64,000 bases of DNA from Lepturacanthus savala. Taxonomy: Eukaryota; Chordata; Actinopteri; Scombriformes; Trichiuridae. Made by a program: the position numbers and the translations under genes. Under the pieces are notes generated by a model. It saw only the letters and a program-made list of their open reading frames with translations. It was not told the origin of the DNA and searched no databases. This document shows positions 1 to 14,570 of this stretch, piece by piece; the stretch's first letter is position 1, and every line of letters begins with the position of its first letter. The stretch lies in contig CM060473.1 in assembly GCA_030544235.1 (NCBI GenBank), forward strand, positions 27,384,107 to 27,448,106, given 5' to 3'.

Positions 1-2480
1 TTTAAAGGTCAATAACCTTCGTGGTTGTATAGATATTCCACATTTATTATCATTTATAGAAGAATAACTGATAAAATAATAGAAAATAGAATAAATAAAA
101 GCAGTAAAAGTGACGTTTTTTGTGTCTGAACATTAAGAAATAAGAGCAAAAACAAGAAGCTGTAGGAGGTTATTATATTTACTTTCTCCTGTTTAATCCT
201 CCTCCTCCTCCTCCTCCTCCTCCTCCTCCTCCTCCTCCTCCTCCTTGTCTAATTTCTCCATAATTAGGCGGTGTCATTAGGACACCTACCCAAGCACCAG
301 GGACTTCACAATTCCCCAAACGGCCCAAACCCCTTCTTTTCTAATCTCCTTTCCATATTGTTTCAGTTTCCACTCCCCCCCCACCTCCTCCTCCTCCTCC
401 TCCTCCTCCGCCTCCTCCTCCGCCTCCTCCTCCTCCTCCTCCTCCCGCTCCCTAATCCTGACTCCGAGGAGATCACAGCTGATTCCGTGAGGAGGTTGAA
501 GGGATCGAGGGTCGACTCTTGAGCTGAATTATCCTCCGTTTGTTCTGGTCGTTCTGCTGCAGGACGTCACTTATCGCTGATTGATGGAGCCGCCAGGCCT
601 CTGATTGGTCGGAGGGGCGATCGATAGATGTGATCGATCGATTCCTCCGGCCCTCATCACCATGAATCTCCACGAACACTTTAAACTCGTTTTTCCTCGA
701 TCAAAACGACTCGTTTCTTTTTTTTTTTGCAGCGTGTTTTCACATCCAGACTTTTTATAGTGTATCAGTATTATGGATTAATTGATTAGTTATTGATCAG
801 GATTAGTTGATCAAAAAAGGTCATTTTTCATCAATAAGTAAATAAATAAAATTTTATTTTTTTAATTATTTAAGCCTGCTCCTTAATAATCCGATTTGTT
901 CCTTTAATAAATTAATTAAAAATCAAAAACTATGAATTTAATAAATTCTCTCAATTTTATCCCTTTGGAATTTAATCATAATAATAAATAAGTAAATAAT
1001 TAAGTAATTAATTTATATGGTGTCTATCCAAATCTTTGGATTTTAATCAATTAAGTAATTAATTAATTAAAATGTATTCATATGAAGCTTTTCACTGATA
1101 TAAAACACAAACTAAGAACTTAATAAATTAAGAATTTGCTTCTTTTTTCAATTTTGTCCAATTGGATTTTAATTGATTAACCCTATCAATAAGTAAATAA
1201 ACACAGATTTATTTAATTTAGATTTAATTTAGTAAAGAATTAATCTCAGTTTTATCCCTTGGGATTTTAAATCGATCAATAAATAAGTAAAAAAGTGGGT
1301 AAAATTAATTTATATGGGATTTTTCACAGATTTAATTCACAAACTGCTTTAAAAACTAAGAATTTAATAAAGAATTTTCTCATTTTTATATAATATAATT
1401 AGATATAAATCACAAAAAACGTAGTTTACAAGCTAAAAACTTGTTTCTATCCCCATCAATCAATAATTAGTAAGTAATATTTATTGATATCTCCAAATAA
1501 AGTAGATTTCTTCTTCTTGTTTCATCTCTATGATTCATTTACTGTGAAATCCTCCGGTTTTGTCAATGGAAGCATTATTGCTCCGCCGACCTTTGACCCC
1601 CGGAGGAACCATATTGGTGCCGGGCCTCCGTATTTATGAGCCGACCCCTGTTTTTTTTTTCTTTTTTACAATGGACACGAGCAGATGTCAGTATTAGTAT
1701 TAGCAAGAATGGAGCGTCCTGGGTGGGAGGGGCTTAAATCAGGCCGAGGAGCAGGGATCAATAGGGATCCATGGAGGGGGGAGGGGGGAGGGGCCGGAGC
1801 TGATCAATAGCCAGCACTATCTCACTAATTGATTGTGTTTCCAAGAGGGCTCTTTTTTTTTTAACAAGCCAGAGCTCGGGAAGAAAAGGAGAATAATCGA
1901 TGGGAATTTTCCAATTCTGTCGATAGGACTCTTCCCCTCCTCCCCCTCATTTAAAATAAAAACACACAAAGACTCATCTGATTTCAAATAACCTTGGTGT
2001 TTTTAGCGTTTGACTGAGTCGGGAATTTGACTAATTGAACAATCAGCTGGAGTAGTGGTGGAAGGCTTCAGCCGCCCAGAGGAATCCATTACTCTTAATC
2101 TCAGGTTGCGGCTCCTATTGATCCGTTCTAGTTATGTACAGGTTTGTTTTCCAGCTGTAGGGAAGAAAAAAACCTCCTTAAATTCTTATAATCGCAGTTT
2201 TAAAGCTGAAAAAAACAACAATTTAATCAAACCAGTAGAAATAAACTGCAAATATGTGAAGAAATATAAGTATTTACAGGAGTAATTCAACAAAAAAGTG
2301 ACATTTCTCAGTTATTCTATATTCACTGTTAGATTTCTACTTCACATGTTCAATCACTGATCAATATTTAGGAGTAAATGTCTTGTATTTAGCATAATTC
2401 ATCCAATATTTAGTAGAATTATCTTGATTTATCTTATTTTATTGGTGGAAAACTTGACTTATTTAAGTTTTTCCAAAGAA
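1..2480. other. Upstream ebf2 intron: AT-rich, mostly unique sequence, two CTC repeats
   Basis: No gene is recognised. It contains (CCT)n at 197-245, imperfect CTC repeats at about 385-446, AT-rich sequence with many attaatt runs at 770-1500, and a more balanced island at 1500-2050 with a G-rich patch (1769-1797) and a DR1-like sequence. Open frames at the CTC tracts are Leu/Pro low complexity only. Confidence 0.6.
1588..1600 (+). promoter_or_regulatory. DR1-like nuclear receptor motif (gacctttgacccc)
   Basis: GACCTTTGACCCC matches a direct repeat of AGGTCA spaced by one base on the minus strand, the site type used by PPAR:RXR and HNF4. It is a single short match in an otherwise unique island, so chance is possible. 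Confidence 0.25.
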
Positions 2481-2484
2481 TTAT

Positions 2485-3045
2485 GAGCTAAAATGTCATA
2501 ATATGAGATAAAAAGTCCATAATATGAGATAAAAAGTCCATAATATGAGATAAAAAGTCCATAATATGAGATAAAAAGTCCATAATATGAGATAAAAAGT
2601 CATAATATGAGATAAAAAGTCATAATTATGAGATCAAAAGTCATAATATGAGATAAACAGTCACAATTATGAGATAAAAAGTCATAATTATGAGATAAAA
2701 AGTCATAATTATGAGATAAAAAGTCATAATTATGAGATAAAACGTCATAATTATGAGATAAAAGTCCATAATATGAGATAAAAAGTCATAATTATGAGAT
2801 AAAAAGTCATAATTATGAGATAAAAAGTCATAATTATGAGATAAAAAGTCATAATTATGAGATAAAAAGTCATAATTATGAGATAAAAAGTCATATTATG
2901 AGATAAAAAGTCATAATTATGAGATAAAAAGTCATAATTATGAGATAAAAAGTCATAATTATGAGATAAAAAGTCATAATTATGAGATAAAAAGTCATAA
3001 TTATGAGATAAAAAGTCATATTATGAGATAAAAAGTCATAATACA
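2485..3045. repeat. 21-bp tandem array (agataaaaagtcataattatg), about 27 copies
   Basis: Early units carry 'tccataatatgagataaaaag' and later ones 'tcataattatgagataaaaa'. Variants are a missing A or a T/A change. No gene; reverse-strand frames give an artificial MTFYLII repeat. Confidence 0.95.
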
Positions 3046-3779
3046 ACATCAACTTAATGTTGTATTTTATCTCATAATTTAAGTAAAACAAGTAAATTGA
3101 ACAAAATCAGGAAATAAATGGAAAAAGCTTAAAGATCTGTCAATAAAATAAGACAAATTGTTTAAATGTTCCACTTCCTGTAGTTTAGATCAGTAAATAG
3201 CACTAAATGTCTTGATATTTTCTTTTCTTTTCTTTTTTTATCTTATTTTATCTCATAATTCTGTCTTTTTTATCATGAATTCCTTAAAAATAATAATTTA
3301 TCTGCCAGTGGAATCAGATAAATCAAGATAATTCTACTAAATATTGGACTAAATGTGTTAAATACAAGATATTTCCCCTGATAAGATTAGTTTTTATGCA
3401 GCTGAGACGATAAATATTCCAGCTCCTCTGGTTTTAAAGAGGATGAGTGAGAATCTTTTAGGAATTACGAGATAAAATATTTACATCTGCTGATTAAAAT
3501 AATCAGTATTGATTATAAAATTAAAAATAAGATAAAATAGTTTCTTTTTTTATCTTAATATTGTCTTTTTATCTCAAATTCTTTGTGAATTAATTGTATT
3601 ATTGTATGTAGATATTTTTATTATTTTATTTTTATTTATTTTTATTTTATTTATTTTTATTTTATTTATTTAGTTATTTAGTTATTTATTTATTTTAAAC
3701 GGTTGATTCTATTGCTGAGAGTGGATTTTATTTTATTTTATTTTATTTTTATTTTGTTGTATTTCTGATTTCATTGCTG

Positions 3780-3892
3780 TTTTTTCTGTTTTAAGTATTA
3801 AATAAAATAAATTAATTATTAATTAAATGCAGATTTTAATCTGTTTTTATGTAAGGCGACCTTGAGGTTACAAAAGAACAAATAAAATGCAA

Positions 3893-3932
<40 letters not shown>

Positions 3933-3990
3933 TATTATTATTATTATTTATTATTATTATTTATTATTATTATTATTATCTATTATTAAT
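3780..3990 (+). repeat. LINE/SINE-like 3' tail with (ATT)n, copy 1
   Basis: Contains 'tttttatgtaaggcgacctt', then gaggttacaaaag and aataaaatgcaatatt, leading into an (ATT)n run. Teleost LINE and SINE 3' ends commonly have this form (GCGACCTTGAG...AATAAAATG(TATT)n). No reverse transcriptase frame is present, so it is a 5'-truncated copy or a SINE tail. Confidence 0.55.
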
Positions 3991-4054
3991 TAATCATGTA
4001 TAAGGTTAATTTTTTGCAGCGTGAGACAATAAATGTTCCAGTTAAATAATAATT

Positions 4055-4250
4055 TAAGTATTAAATAAAATAAATTAATTATTAATTTAATGCAGATTTT
4101 AATCTGTTTTTATGTACGGCGACCTTGAGGTTACAAAAGGTGCCTAACAAATAAAATGCAATATTATTATTATTAATTATTATTATTAATTATTATTTAT
4201 TATTATTATTATTATTTATTATTATTATTATTTATTATTCAAGATATTTC
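4055..4250 (+). repeat. LINE/SINE-like 3' tail with (ATT)n, copy 2
   Basis: Near-duplicate of the tail about 265 bases upstream: 'tttttatgtacggcgacctt', gaggttacaaaaggtgcc, taacaaataaaatgc, then (ATT)n. The two copies differ by few bases, which suggests a local tandem duplication rather than two insertions. Confidence 0.55.
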
Positions 4251-4439
4251 TTATAATATTAGATTGTATTTTTAAATACTAAATATTGATCAGTGAATAT
4301 AGAATAACTGAGAATATTCTACCAGTTTAAGGTTAATTAATCATGTATCAGGTTAATTTTTTGCAGCGTGAGACAATAAATTCATTTATTATACGTCATC
4401 AATACATTTATATTTAATAATCTGACCCATTCAGACTAG

Positions 4440-5282
4440 TTTGGACAAGCAGACCCTTCATATATATTGAGTTTCTGTGTGTAAACGTCTGCTTTGACCA
4501 TGTGTTTTATATTTAATCCCGTTTATACCACGCATCGGGCTGATTTTGCTGCATCTACCTGTTTTCTCAGACTGTTTTCGTGCGTGTTCTTGTAACGCTT
4601 GGCCTCCTCGTTCTTCAGCTGCGGCCAAAAAATAAAAAAAAAATAAAAAAAACACAAGCTGCGAGTCTTTGGGAAAGGAACATTAAACTATCAGCCAAAG
4701 AATAAATGCAGCAACATTTTTTTGGACTGTGTCAGGGGTCGAATTCCTCCCGTTTCCCAGATGCATACTTAACTGCTGCCGCCAAGCTGCCCTGTTAGGT
4801 CATCGTATGCACATGAGAGTTTTATGTGTGAGACAACAATGTCATTTTAGGAGATTTAGTATGTTTCTCATAGTCCCGGTTTAACATTCGCCTCCTGCTG
4901 CAAAGTGAATCTCTCTGTTGATTCTGGCGTTTTCGTACCTGCACGGAATTCTTTGCCGTCGCTGCCGTCGTCGGGGGCGATTCCTGAATCACACACACGT
5001 CGTTTCCATAATAAAGGACGCGCCGCTGAAACGGCTCCTCCGGTTAATAAATATCCTCCTGGTTGGATATATTTCACCGTTAATGTGAGGGGAACCGGCT
5101 CCTCGGCAGCTGATGATGCTGGAAAGACGTTTAAAGAAGAACCTGCACATTATAGAAATATGAGCTTCTCTCATGTGAGAAATAATGAAAGCTCCAGTTG
5201 TCCTGATGGAAGTGATGGATGGGACGCAGGTGTTTGTCTGCACACGTCTCAGCACTAAGATCACGACCCTTTACAAATCATT
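4440..5282. other. Non-repetitive intronic island
   Basis: No recognised gene and no tandem structure. Base composition is more balanced than the flanks. Overlapping open frames on both strands at 4868-5264 show no family motif, so I do not call a gene. It could hold conserved regulatory sequence. Confidence 0.4.
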
Positions 5283-6240
5283 GTTTTATCTACTTCATGC
5301 AAAGGGCTGCATGATAGTTGATTAATCTATTGAGTGGTGATTAATCGATTAGTTGTTTGGCTCGTAAAATGTCGATTGGACTAAAGAAAACTGGAAATAA
5401 CCAGAGAAGAGAAGCTGGAACCAGAGAATTTGGACATTTTCTACTTAAAAAATTACTTAAATTGATTAATTGATTATTAAAATAGTTGGAGATTAATGTA
5501 ATAGTTGCAACTAATCGATTAATCAACTAATCATTGCAGCTCTAGATGAGTTCATCAGGTATTTTTATCACTTAAAGCTGTTATTTCCTCTTTAAACAGA
5601 CTAATCTGATACAGATACTGTCCAGTTTCTCAAATATCAATGACCTTTCAAAATAAAAGACCATACATTTTGAAGAACTGATTCTGTGACATCACAAACC
5701 CCAAAGATCATCAGTTTATTATTATAGAGACTAAAGAAACCAGGAAATAACCAGAGAAGAGAAGCTGGAACCAGAGAATTTGGACATTTTCTACTTAAAA
5801 ATGACTCAAATCGATTAATTGATTATAAAAATAGTTGTAGATTAATGTAATAGTTGACAACTAATTGATTAATTGATTAATCATTGCAGCTCTAGATGAG
5901 TTCATCAGGTATTTTTATCACTTCAAGTAGAAACTGGACAGTATCTGTATCTGATTAGTCTGTTTAAAGAGGAAATAACAGCTTTAACAAATAGAAGTTC
6001 CTCAAATATCAGTGACCTTTCAAAATAAAAGACCATACATTTTGAAGAACTGACTCTGTGACATCACAAACCCCAAAGATCATCAGTTCATTATCATAGA
6101 AGAATAAAGAGAAGCTGTAACCAGAGAATTTGGACATTTTCTACTATAAAAATGACTTAAATCGATTAATTGATTATTAAAATAGTTATTGATTAATGTG
6201 ATAGTTGGAAACTAATCGATTAATTGACTGATTGAAGAAT
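5283..6240. mobile_element. TAGAGCTGCAAC-element cluster with 180-bp spacer, reverse copies
   Basis: Fragments of the inverted-repeat family appear in reverse orientation: attgcagctctag, gaagctggaaccagagaatt, attaatcgatt. Two copies of a ~180-bp segment (atgagttcatcaggtatttt through gacatcacaaaccccaaaga) lie at about 5545-5710 and 5890-6085. No transposase frame. No TSD was assigned because the copies are nested. Confidence 0.75.
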
Positions 6241-6989
6241 TGTAATGTAATCAAATCCATGAATTGATTATCATAACATATATTGATATAAAATAATTCA
6301 TATCAGTGGATAATACTGATTATTGATCATCTATTTTTAATAAGGATGAATGTGACCACTTCTTATTAAAGTGGTTTATCTTAAATAATTCAATGATTGA
6401 TCCGTTATCAATAGAAATGTGATGTTAATGAGACAAGAAGAAGCAGCTCCTCGTATTGATGATGTGGATATTGATGATATATATTGATCCTGTCCCTAGA
6501 TCAGCATATATAACGCACCAGCCGCTGCATGTGCATGAATTAAACGTCTCCCTTTAATGTGGAGGGCAGGAAAAGCCCGGGTTAAACTCTTGATTTAACA
6601 GTTTGACAGACTGAGCAACAAAAGAGCTCCGCGGTCTGTTCGCTCCGGCCTGAGGGGACTCTAAATCTCCCGTTTGATGGCAAAAGCTGATATTCATCAA
6701 ATAAAATCAGAGCGGGGTCGGACGTGGTTTCACCTGCCAGAGACAACATTCTTTTAGTATATGCAGCTTGAAAAGTGCAGCCTGTGACCTGCAGTCAGAT
6801 ACGAGGAGCGGAGCCAGCGCAGTTTCAGCTGAACCAGAGACGACTTTATCACGGCTCCACGGCCAATAACAGCCTGTGTTTTACATTGGAAAAACTATCA
6901 AATGCTCTGTTTGTTTCATATATGAAGTATAGAATAGACTCCTGTCGGATCACAGTGTAAAACGCTGCTATCTGATTGGTTGGAAATTA

Positions 6990-6990
<1 letters not shown>
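6240..6990. other. Non-repetitive intronic island
   Basis: Unique sequence, best at 6500-6960, with tgcatgtgcatgaattaaac (octamer/homeodomain-like), a bounded GC rise, and no recognisable protein. It is a candidate conserved non-coding element. I see no gene. Confidence 0.4.
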
Positions 6991-8519
<1,529 letters not shown>

Positions 8520-8520
<1 letters not shown>

Positions 8521-9720
8521 CTTCCTGAGTTTTTTTAACCTTTTTCTTTGCGTTTCTATGATTTTTTAGTGCTGAACAAATCAAATGAACTTGACTTTAC
8601 CTGATTTTTATTTAAATATCAATCAGCTCCATTGTGTTTTTGTTATTTATGTGAAACAGGCTGCAGATGTTCCAACGTCGACATGACAAACCTGAGCTCT
8701 GCAGTTAGTTGAGGTTGTTTCGGACTCTTCGATGCATAAATTACCTGTCAGAGTGGCGGCGGGACCCTCCAGTCCTGCTGTCACCGCTCCATCCTCGGTG
8801 GACGGTCCCTCCAGACCCCCTGTCAGCGGTGGGGGGGTCCGGAGGCTCCGGCCTGGACCACTGAGCAGCTGGCTGGTTCCGCTGGGACGGCGCCGTCCCA
8901 GGGGCCCGACGGTGGTGATGTTGATGGTGGTGGGAGGGTGACGGGAAGACAGACAGGGAGAGACCACGCCACGTCTGGAATATCAAATTCTCTGACAGGT
9001 ACCGGCCTCAAACACCCAGAGAGACTCGCTGGAAGTTCGACTCGGCGAGAAAAAGATGAATTTAGGGACCTGAGCGATGATCCGGGACTCCGGCGTGGAC
9101 AGGAAGTGTCGTATAGAGTCTATAGAAGACTAGACGCTGCTGCTCAATCAGCCGCGTCCACACCATGGATGTATTATAGACCTGGATAGGGTACCGCCTC
9201 TCTTTCCCCCAGTGGCCACTCGTGGTACTGCAACAAAAAAAATCACATGTGGCGCAAAAATCATTTTTCCCATAGACCGTAATAATAAGAGAGTTGATGT
9301 TAATTACTAATCTTTGTATTGTGTGGGCAGCAAGTAAATTAAACAACTTAAACGTGAGTTTGTTCACAATTTACACATTAACATCGCCCCAAAGCATCAT
9401 GGGAGGTGACTCTACTGATCAGTCTCTATGGGTTGCATAACGCGGAAATAACTTGCAACTTGAGAAACTAACATTGAAATTAATGGCGGCCATTTTTCAG
9501 TCTGGTATCCAGTTATATTATACATCCATGGTCCACACTTGGCGGCCATGTTGCTCGCTCCTTTAGAGCATTAAGCCTATGGTGGATAAACTATTAAATT
9601 AACTAGAACTAGCTAATGAATATATAAAAAACTTAAAAAAAAAAAAAAAAGTTAAAATCCCATAAACTTACGTTACAGTATAAAGGAACAAACCCAACTG
9701 TTTGGTAATAATTTCATAGA
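8520..9720. other. Unique sequence with a GC-rich island at 8640-9200
   Basis: 8750-8940 is GC-rich with overlapping frames in several phases on both strands, which is typical of GC-rich non-coding DNA. No protein family is recognised. 9160-9560 contains caccatggatgtattataga and ggcggccat repeats, which look like old dispersed repeat sequence in inverted arrangement. Confidence 0.4.
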
Positions 9721-10026
9721 GTTGAGAGTATTTTCAGCCCTACATTGTGGTTATAGAACCAGATCACAGCCAGAGCTGGACCTTCCCAATATGGCCGTCG
9801 TTGAGGGACATCAACACGTAGCCTGATACGCAAGTAGCCCATGAATAGGGCTACATGCTAACACCCCTTAATGGCTTAGCCTGAAACGTGCTTTGCCCTT
9901 GGATAGGGCTAAACGCGTATTGGGCTACATGCTAACATCCCTCAGAGGCGGCCATGTTGGGAAGGTCCAGCTATGGCTGTGATCTGGTTCTCTGACCACA
10001 ATCAAGTGACAAAAATACTCAGTTAG
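9720..10026. mobile_element. Foldback (long inverted repeat) element
   Basis: The arm at 9744-9797 (attgtggttatagaaccaga ... atatggccg) pairs with 9949-10002 (cggccatgttgggaaggtcc ... ctgaccacaat). Similarity continues inward (gagggacatcaacacgtagc against gctacatgctaacatccctc) and outward (gagtattttcagccc against caaaaatactcag). No coding capacity. It fits a foldback MITE or a local inverted duplication. Confidence 0.75.
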
Positions 10027-10612
10027 TTTGTTCCAGGTCCAAGTCTTTATGCTATTTCTGCTTTTACTTATTGTGAGCATTTTTTACTATAATTATCTGC
10101 ATATTGTTAGTTTTAGATGAAATTTCATGATTATAATATAAGTATCTAGTGTTAAAACTACATTAATCAAGTAAGGATTGAAACTCCAGTAAGTTCTGGT
10201 TATTTTAATTTTACCGCCGGCTCGTTGGTCAGCGTTGAGTGAGTCATCTGGTGTCTATAGATATATCTTTGGGCTACAGGCCGAGTTAGAGTCACGTCAC
10301 CTTTGCTGTCGGGGCTTGAACCCTGAACATGAGGATCAGGACCCGGTTTGTTTTCTCTGAGGGGGGGAAGTCGGAAACAGGCAGAGATGTTTTGACAGGA
10401 AATGGGAGCTGAGCTGATGTGGAGGAACAGCAGGGGGGTGGATTCAGAATGGATGGAGGGGGGGGTTGAAAAGGCTTCTCACTCCCAGAGAAGCTGGTTC
10501 AAAACCTCCCATTTATCTGACCACTAACAGGCTAGAAGAGGAGAGATTAAGTAGCTCAGAGGATCAGAAGGGGACAGATTAGCCGGATTTAAAGGCTCCT
10601 TCACATCAAGTG
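10027..10612. other. Non-repetitive intron sequence
   Basis: Unique sequence with purine-rich patches (gaggggggg near 10360 and 10455). No gene, RNA gene or array seen. Confidence 0.4.
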
Positions 10613-11215
10613 TAAAGAGCCGCAGCGATTAATCAATTAGTCGCCATCTGTTACATTAATCACCAGCTGTTTTGATAATCAATAGATTTGAGTCATGTTT
10701 AAGAAGAAAATGCTGAAGATGCAAAAGAAAATGTCTTTTTTTGTTATCGGTTTATGAGTTTATTAAAACCAGAGCTGCAGTGATTAATCGATTAATCGAT
10801 AAGTTGTCATATTAATCACCTGTTTTGATAATCAATTAATGGATTTTTAAGAATCGTTTCAATATTCGATTGATTAATCGATCAATCTGAATGATTAGAA
10901 TAGTTGTTGGTTGCAGCTGCAAACTATTGCTGCAAAATTAAACTGTAAGATGCAATTACAGAATGTGTGAATTAAAGCCCTTTATTGATTAATTGGTTAA
11001 TTGGCTGCATTTACATTAATTGATTAATCAATTAGAGTCATCTTTAAGTAGAAAATGTCCAAATTCTCTGGTTCCAGCTTCTCTTCTCTGATTATTTTCT
11101 GAGTTTACTGTTGGTGTTTTAGGTTGAATGAATCAAACAACTAATCGATTAATCGTTTCAATAATCAATAGATTAATTGACTGCCAGAATAGTTGTTAGT
11201 TACAGCTCTAGTTAT
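10613..11215. mobile_element. TAGAGCTGCAAC-element cluster
   Basis: Pieces with attaatcgattaatcg, gagtcatctttaagtagaaa, gtccaaattctctggttcca and ttagttacagctctag show two to three overlapping copies, forward orientation, no coding capacity. Confidence 0.75.
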
Positions 11216-12300
<1,085 letters not shown>

Positions 12301-12419
12301 GTCGTGATGAATCTGTCAGGACTCTTTGGGGCAGGAGGTGATGTGGTTGCTGACAGGATCCCAGCAGGCCTGCTGAGACCCCAACAGTCCGGTCCCCCTC
12401 TGGTCCAGACCTCCCTATA

Positions 12420-12706
12420 CCCCCCTCCTCCTCCTCCTCCTCCTCCTCCTCCTCCTCTTCCTCCTCCTCCTCCCCCCCCCCCTCCTCCTCCTCCTCCTCC
12501 TCCTCCTCCTCCCCCTCTTCCTCCTCCTCCTCCTCCTCCTCCTCCCCCTCCTCCCCCTCCTCCTCCTCCTCCTCCTCCAGCACCTCCTCCTCCTCCTCCT
12601 CCTCCTCCTCCTCCTCCTCCAGCACCTCCTCCTCCTCCTCCCCCCCCTCCTCCTCCTCCTCCTCCTCCTCCTCCTCCTCCTCCTCCTCCTCCTCCAGCAC
12701 CTCCTC
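12420..12706. repeat. (CCT)n trinucleotide repeat
   Basis: About 285 bases of imperfect cctcctcct with C-runs and three ccagcacct interruptions. Both strands give long low-complexity frames (polyPro, polyGlu, polyGly). I treat these as artefacts. Confidence 0.95.
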
Positions 12707-12779
12707 CCCTCAGACTCCTCACATTTGCTGTGTATTATCCATGGACAGTAAATTACAGCAGAAAGACCTCAGAGTGATT

Positions 12780-14570
12780 CCAGTCCCATCGCTTCACACG
12801 TTCCTCCTCGGCCTCTTCCCTTTTCTCTCATCTGTCTCCTTTCCTTGTTTCCTTTCCTTGTTTCCTTTCCTGTTTCCTGTTTCCTTTTCTTTTCTCTCAC
12901 CTATCTTTTTTCCTAGTTTCATCTCCTTTCCTTTCCTTGGTCTCCTCTCCTTATTTACTCCTCTCTCCTCTTGTCCTCTCCTCTGTTTCCACATCTCCTT
13001 TCGTTTCCTCATTTCCTTTCCTTTTCACTTGTCTCCTCTCCTTTTCTTGTTTCCTTATCTTTCCTCTCCTCTCCTTGTTTACTCCTCTCTCCTCATTTCC
13101 TTTCCTCTCACATGGTCTCCTTTCCTTTCCTTGTTTCCTCTCCTCTGTTTCCTTTACTCCTTTCTTTTCATTTCCTCATTTCCTTATTTGTCCCCTCTCT
13201 TGTTTCCTTCACTTTCCTTGTTTCCTTTCCTATTCTCTCCTCCTGTCTCCTCTCCTTGTTTACTCCTCTCTCCTCCTTTCCTTTCCTTTTCTCTCCTCTG
13301 TCTCCTTTCCTTTTCTCATTTCCTTTCCTCTTACCTGGTCTCCTTTCCTTGTTTCCTTTCCTCTGTTTCCTTTACTCCTTTCTTTTCATTTCCTCATTTC
13401 CTTATTTGTCCCCTCTCTTGTTTCCTTCACTTTCCTTGTTTCCTTTCCTATTCTCTCCTCTTGTCTCCTCTCCTTGTTTACTCCTCTCTCCTCCTTTCCT
13501 TTCCTTTTCTCTCCTCTGTCTCCTTTCCTTTTCTCATTTCCTTTCCTCTCACCTGGTCTCCTTTCCTTGTTTCCTTTCCTCTGTTTCCTTTACTCCTTTC
13601 TTTTCATTTCCTCATTTCCTTTTTTGTCCCCTCTTGTTTCCTTCACTTTCCTTGTTTCCTTTCTTCTTATCTCCTCTTGTCCTCTCCTCGTTTTCTTTCC
13701 TTTCCCTTTTTCTTTTCCTTTCCTCTCATCACCTTTCCTTGTTTCCTTTCCTATTCTCTCCTCTCCTTTTTTACTCCTCTCCCCCTCATTTCCTTTCCTT
13801 TCCCCTCTTCTCCTCTGTCTCCTTTCCTTGTTTCCTTGTTTCATTTCTTTCCTTTCCTCTTTTTTACTCCTCTCTCCTCATTTCCTCTCCCCCTCCTTTC
13901 CTTTTACCTTCCTTCCATTTCCTCTCGTCTCCTTTTCCCCTCCTTGTTTCCTTTCCTATTCTCTCCTCTTGTCTCCTCTCCTTGTTTACTCCTCTCTCCT
14001 CCTTTCCTTTCCTTTTCTCTCCTCTGTCTCCTTTCCTTTTCTCATTTCCTTTCCTCTCACCTGGTCTCCTTTCATTTCCTTGTTTCCTCTCCTCTGTTTC
14101 CTTAACTCCTTTCTTTTCATTTCCTCATTTCCTTTTTTGTCCCCTCTTGTTTCCTTCACTTTCCTTGTTTCCTTTCTTCTTATCTCCTCTTGTCCTCTCC
14201 TCGTTTCCTTTCCGTTCCCTTTTTCTTTTCCTTTCCTCTCATCACCTTTCCTTGTTTCCTTTCCTATTCTCTCCTCTTGTCTCCTCTCCTTTTTTACTCC
14301 TCTCCCCCTCATTTCCTTTCCTTTCCTCTCTTCTCCTCTGTCTCCTTTCCTTGTTTCATTTCTTTCCTTTCCTCTCTTTTTTTACTCCTCTCTCCTCATT
14401 TCCTCTCGCCTCCTTTTCCCCTCCTTGTTTCCTTTCCTATTCTCTCCTCTTGTCTCCTCCTTATTTACTCCTCTTTCCTCCTTTCCTTTCTTTCCATTCT
14501 CCTCACACGTTTCCTTTCCTAGTTTCCTCCTCCTTCTCCTCTCCTATTATCCCGTCCACCTCCTCTCATC
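12780..14570. repeat. ~1.8-kb polypyrimidine minisatellite with higher-order repeats
   Basis: One strand is almost entirely C and T (tcctttcc, tctcctc, cttgtttcc). A longer unit containing cctctgtttcctttactcc recurs at 13142, 13370, 13579 and, changed to cctctgtttccttaactcc, at 14091, so a ~210-230 bp unit is superimposed. Overlapping frames of 454-648 codons in all three phases arise because stop codons need A or G. None is a gene. Confidence 0.95.

Noticed and set aside
2485..3045. Possible CRISPR array (regular short repeats)
   Set aside because: There are no unique spacers: units are contiguous 21-bp minisatellite repeats in a vertebrate genome. The same holds for the 68-bp array at 48.2 kb.
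8647..9367. Several GC-rich frames of 62-101 codons on both strands
   Set aside because: Multiple phases are open at once, typical of GC-rich non-coding DNA, and none has a recognised motif or splice context.
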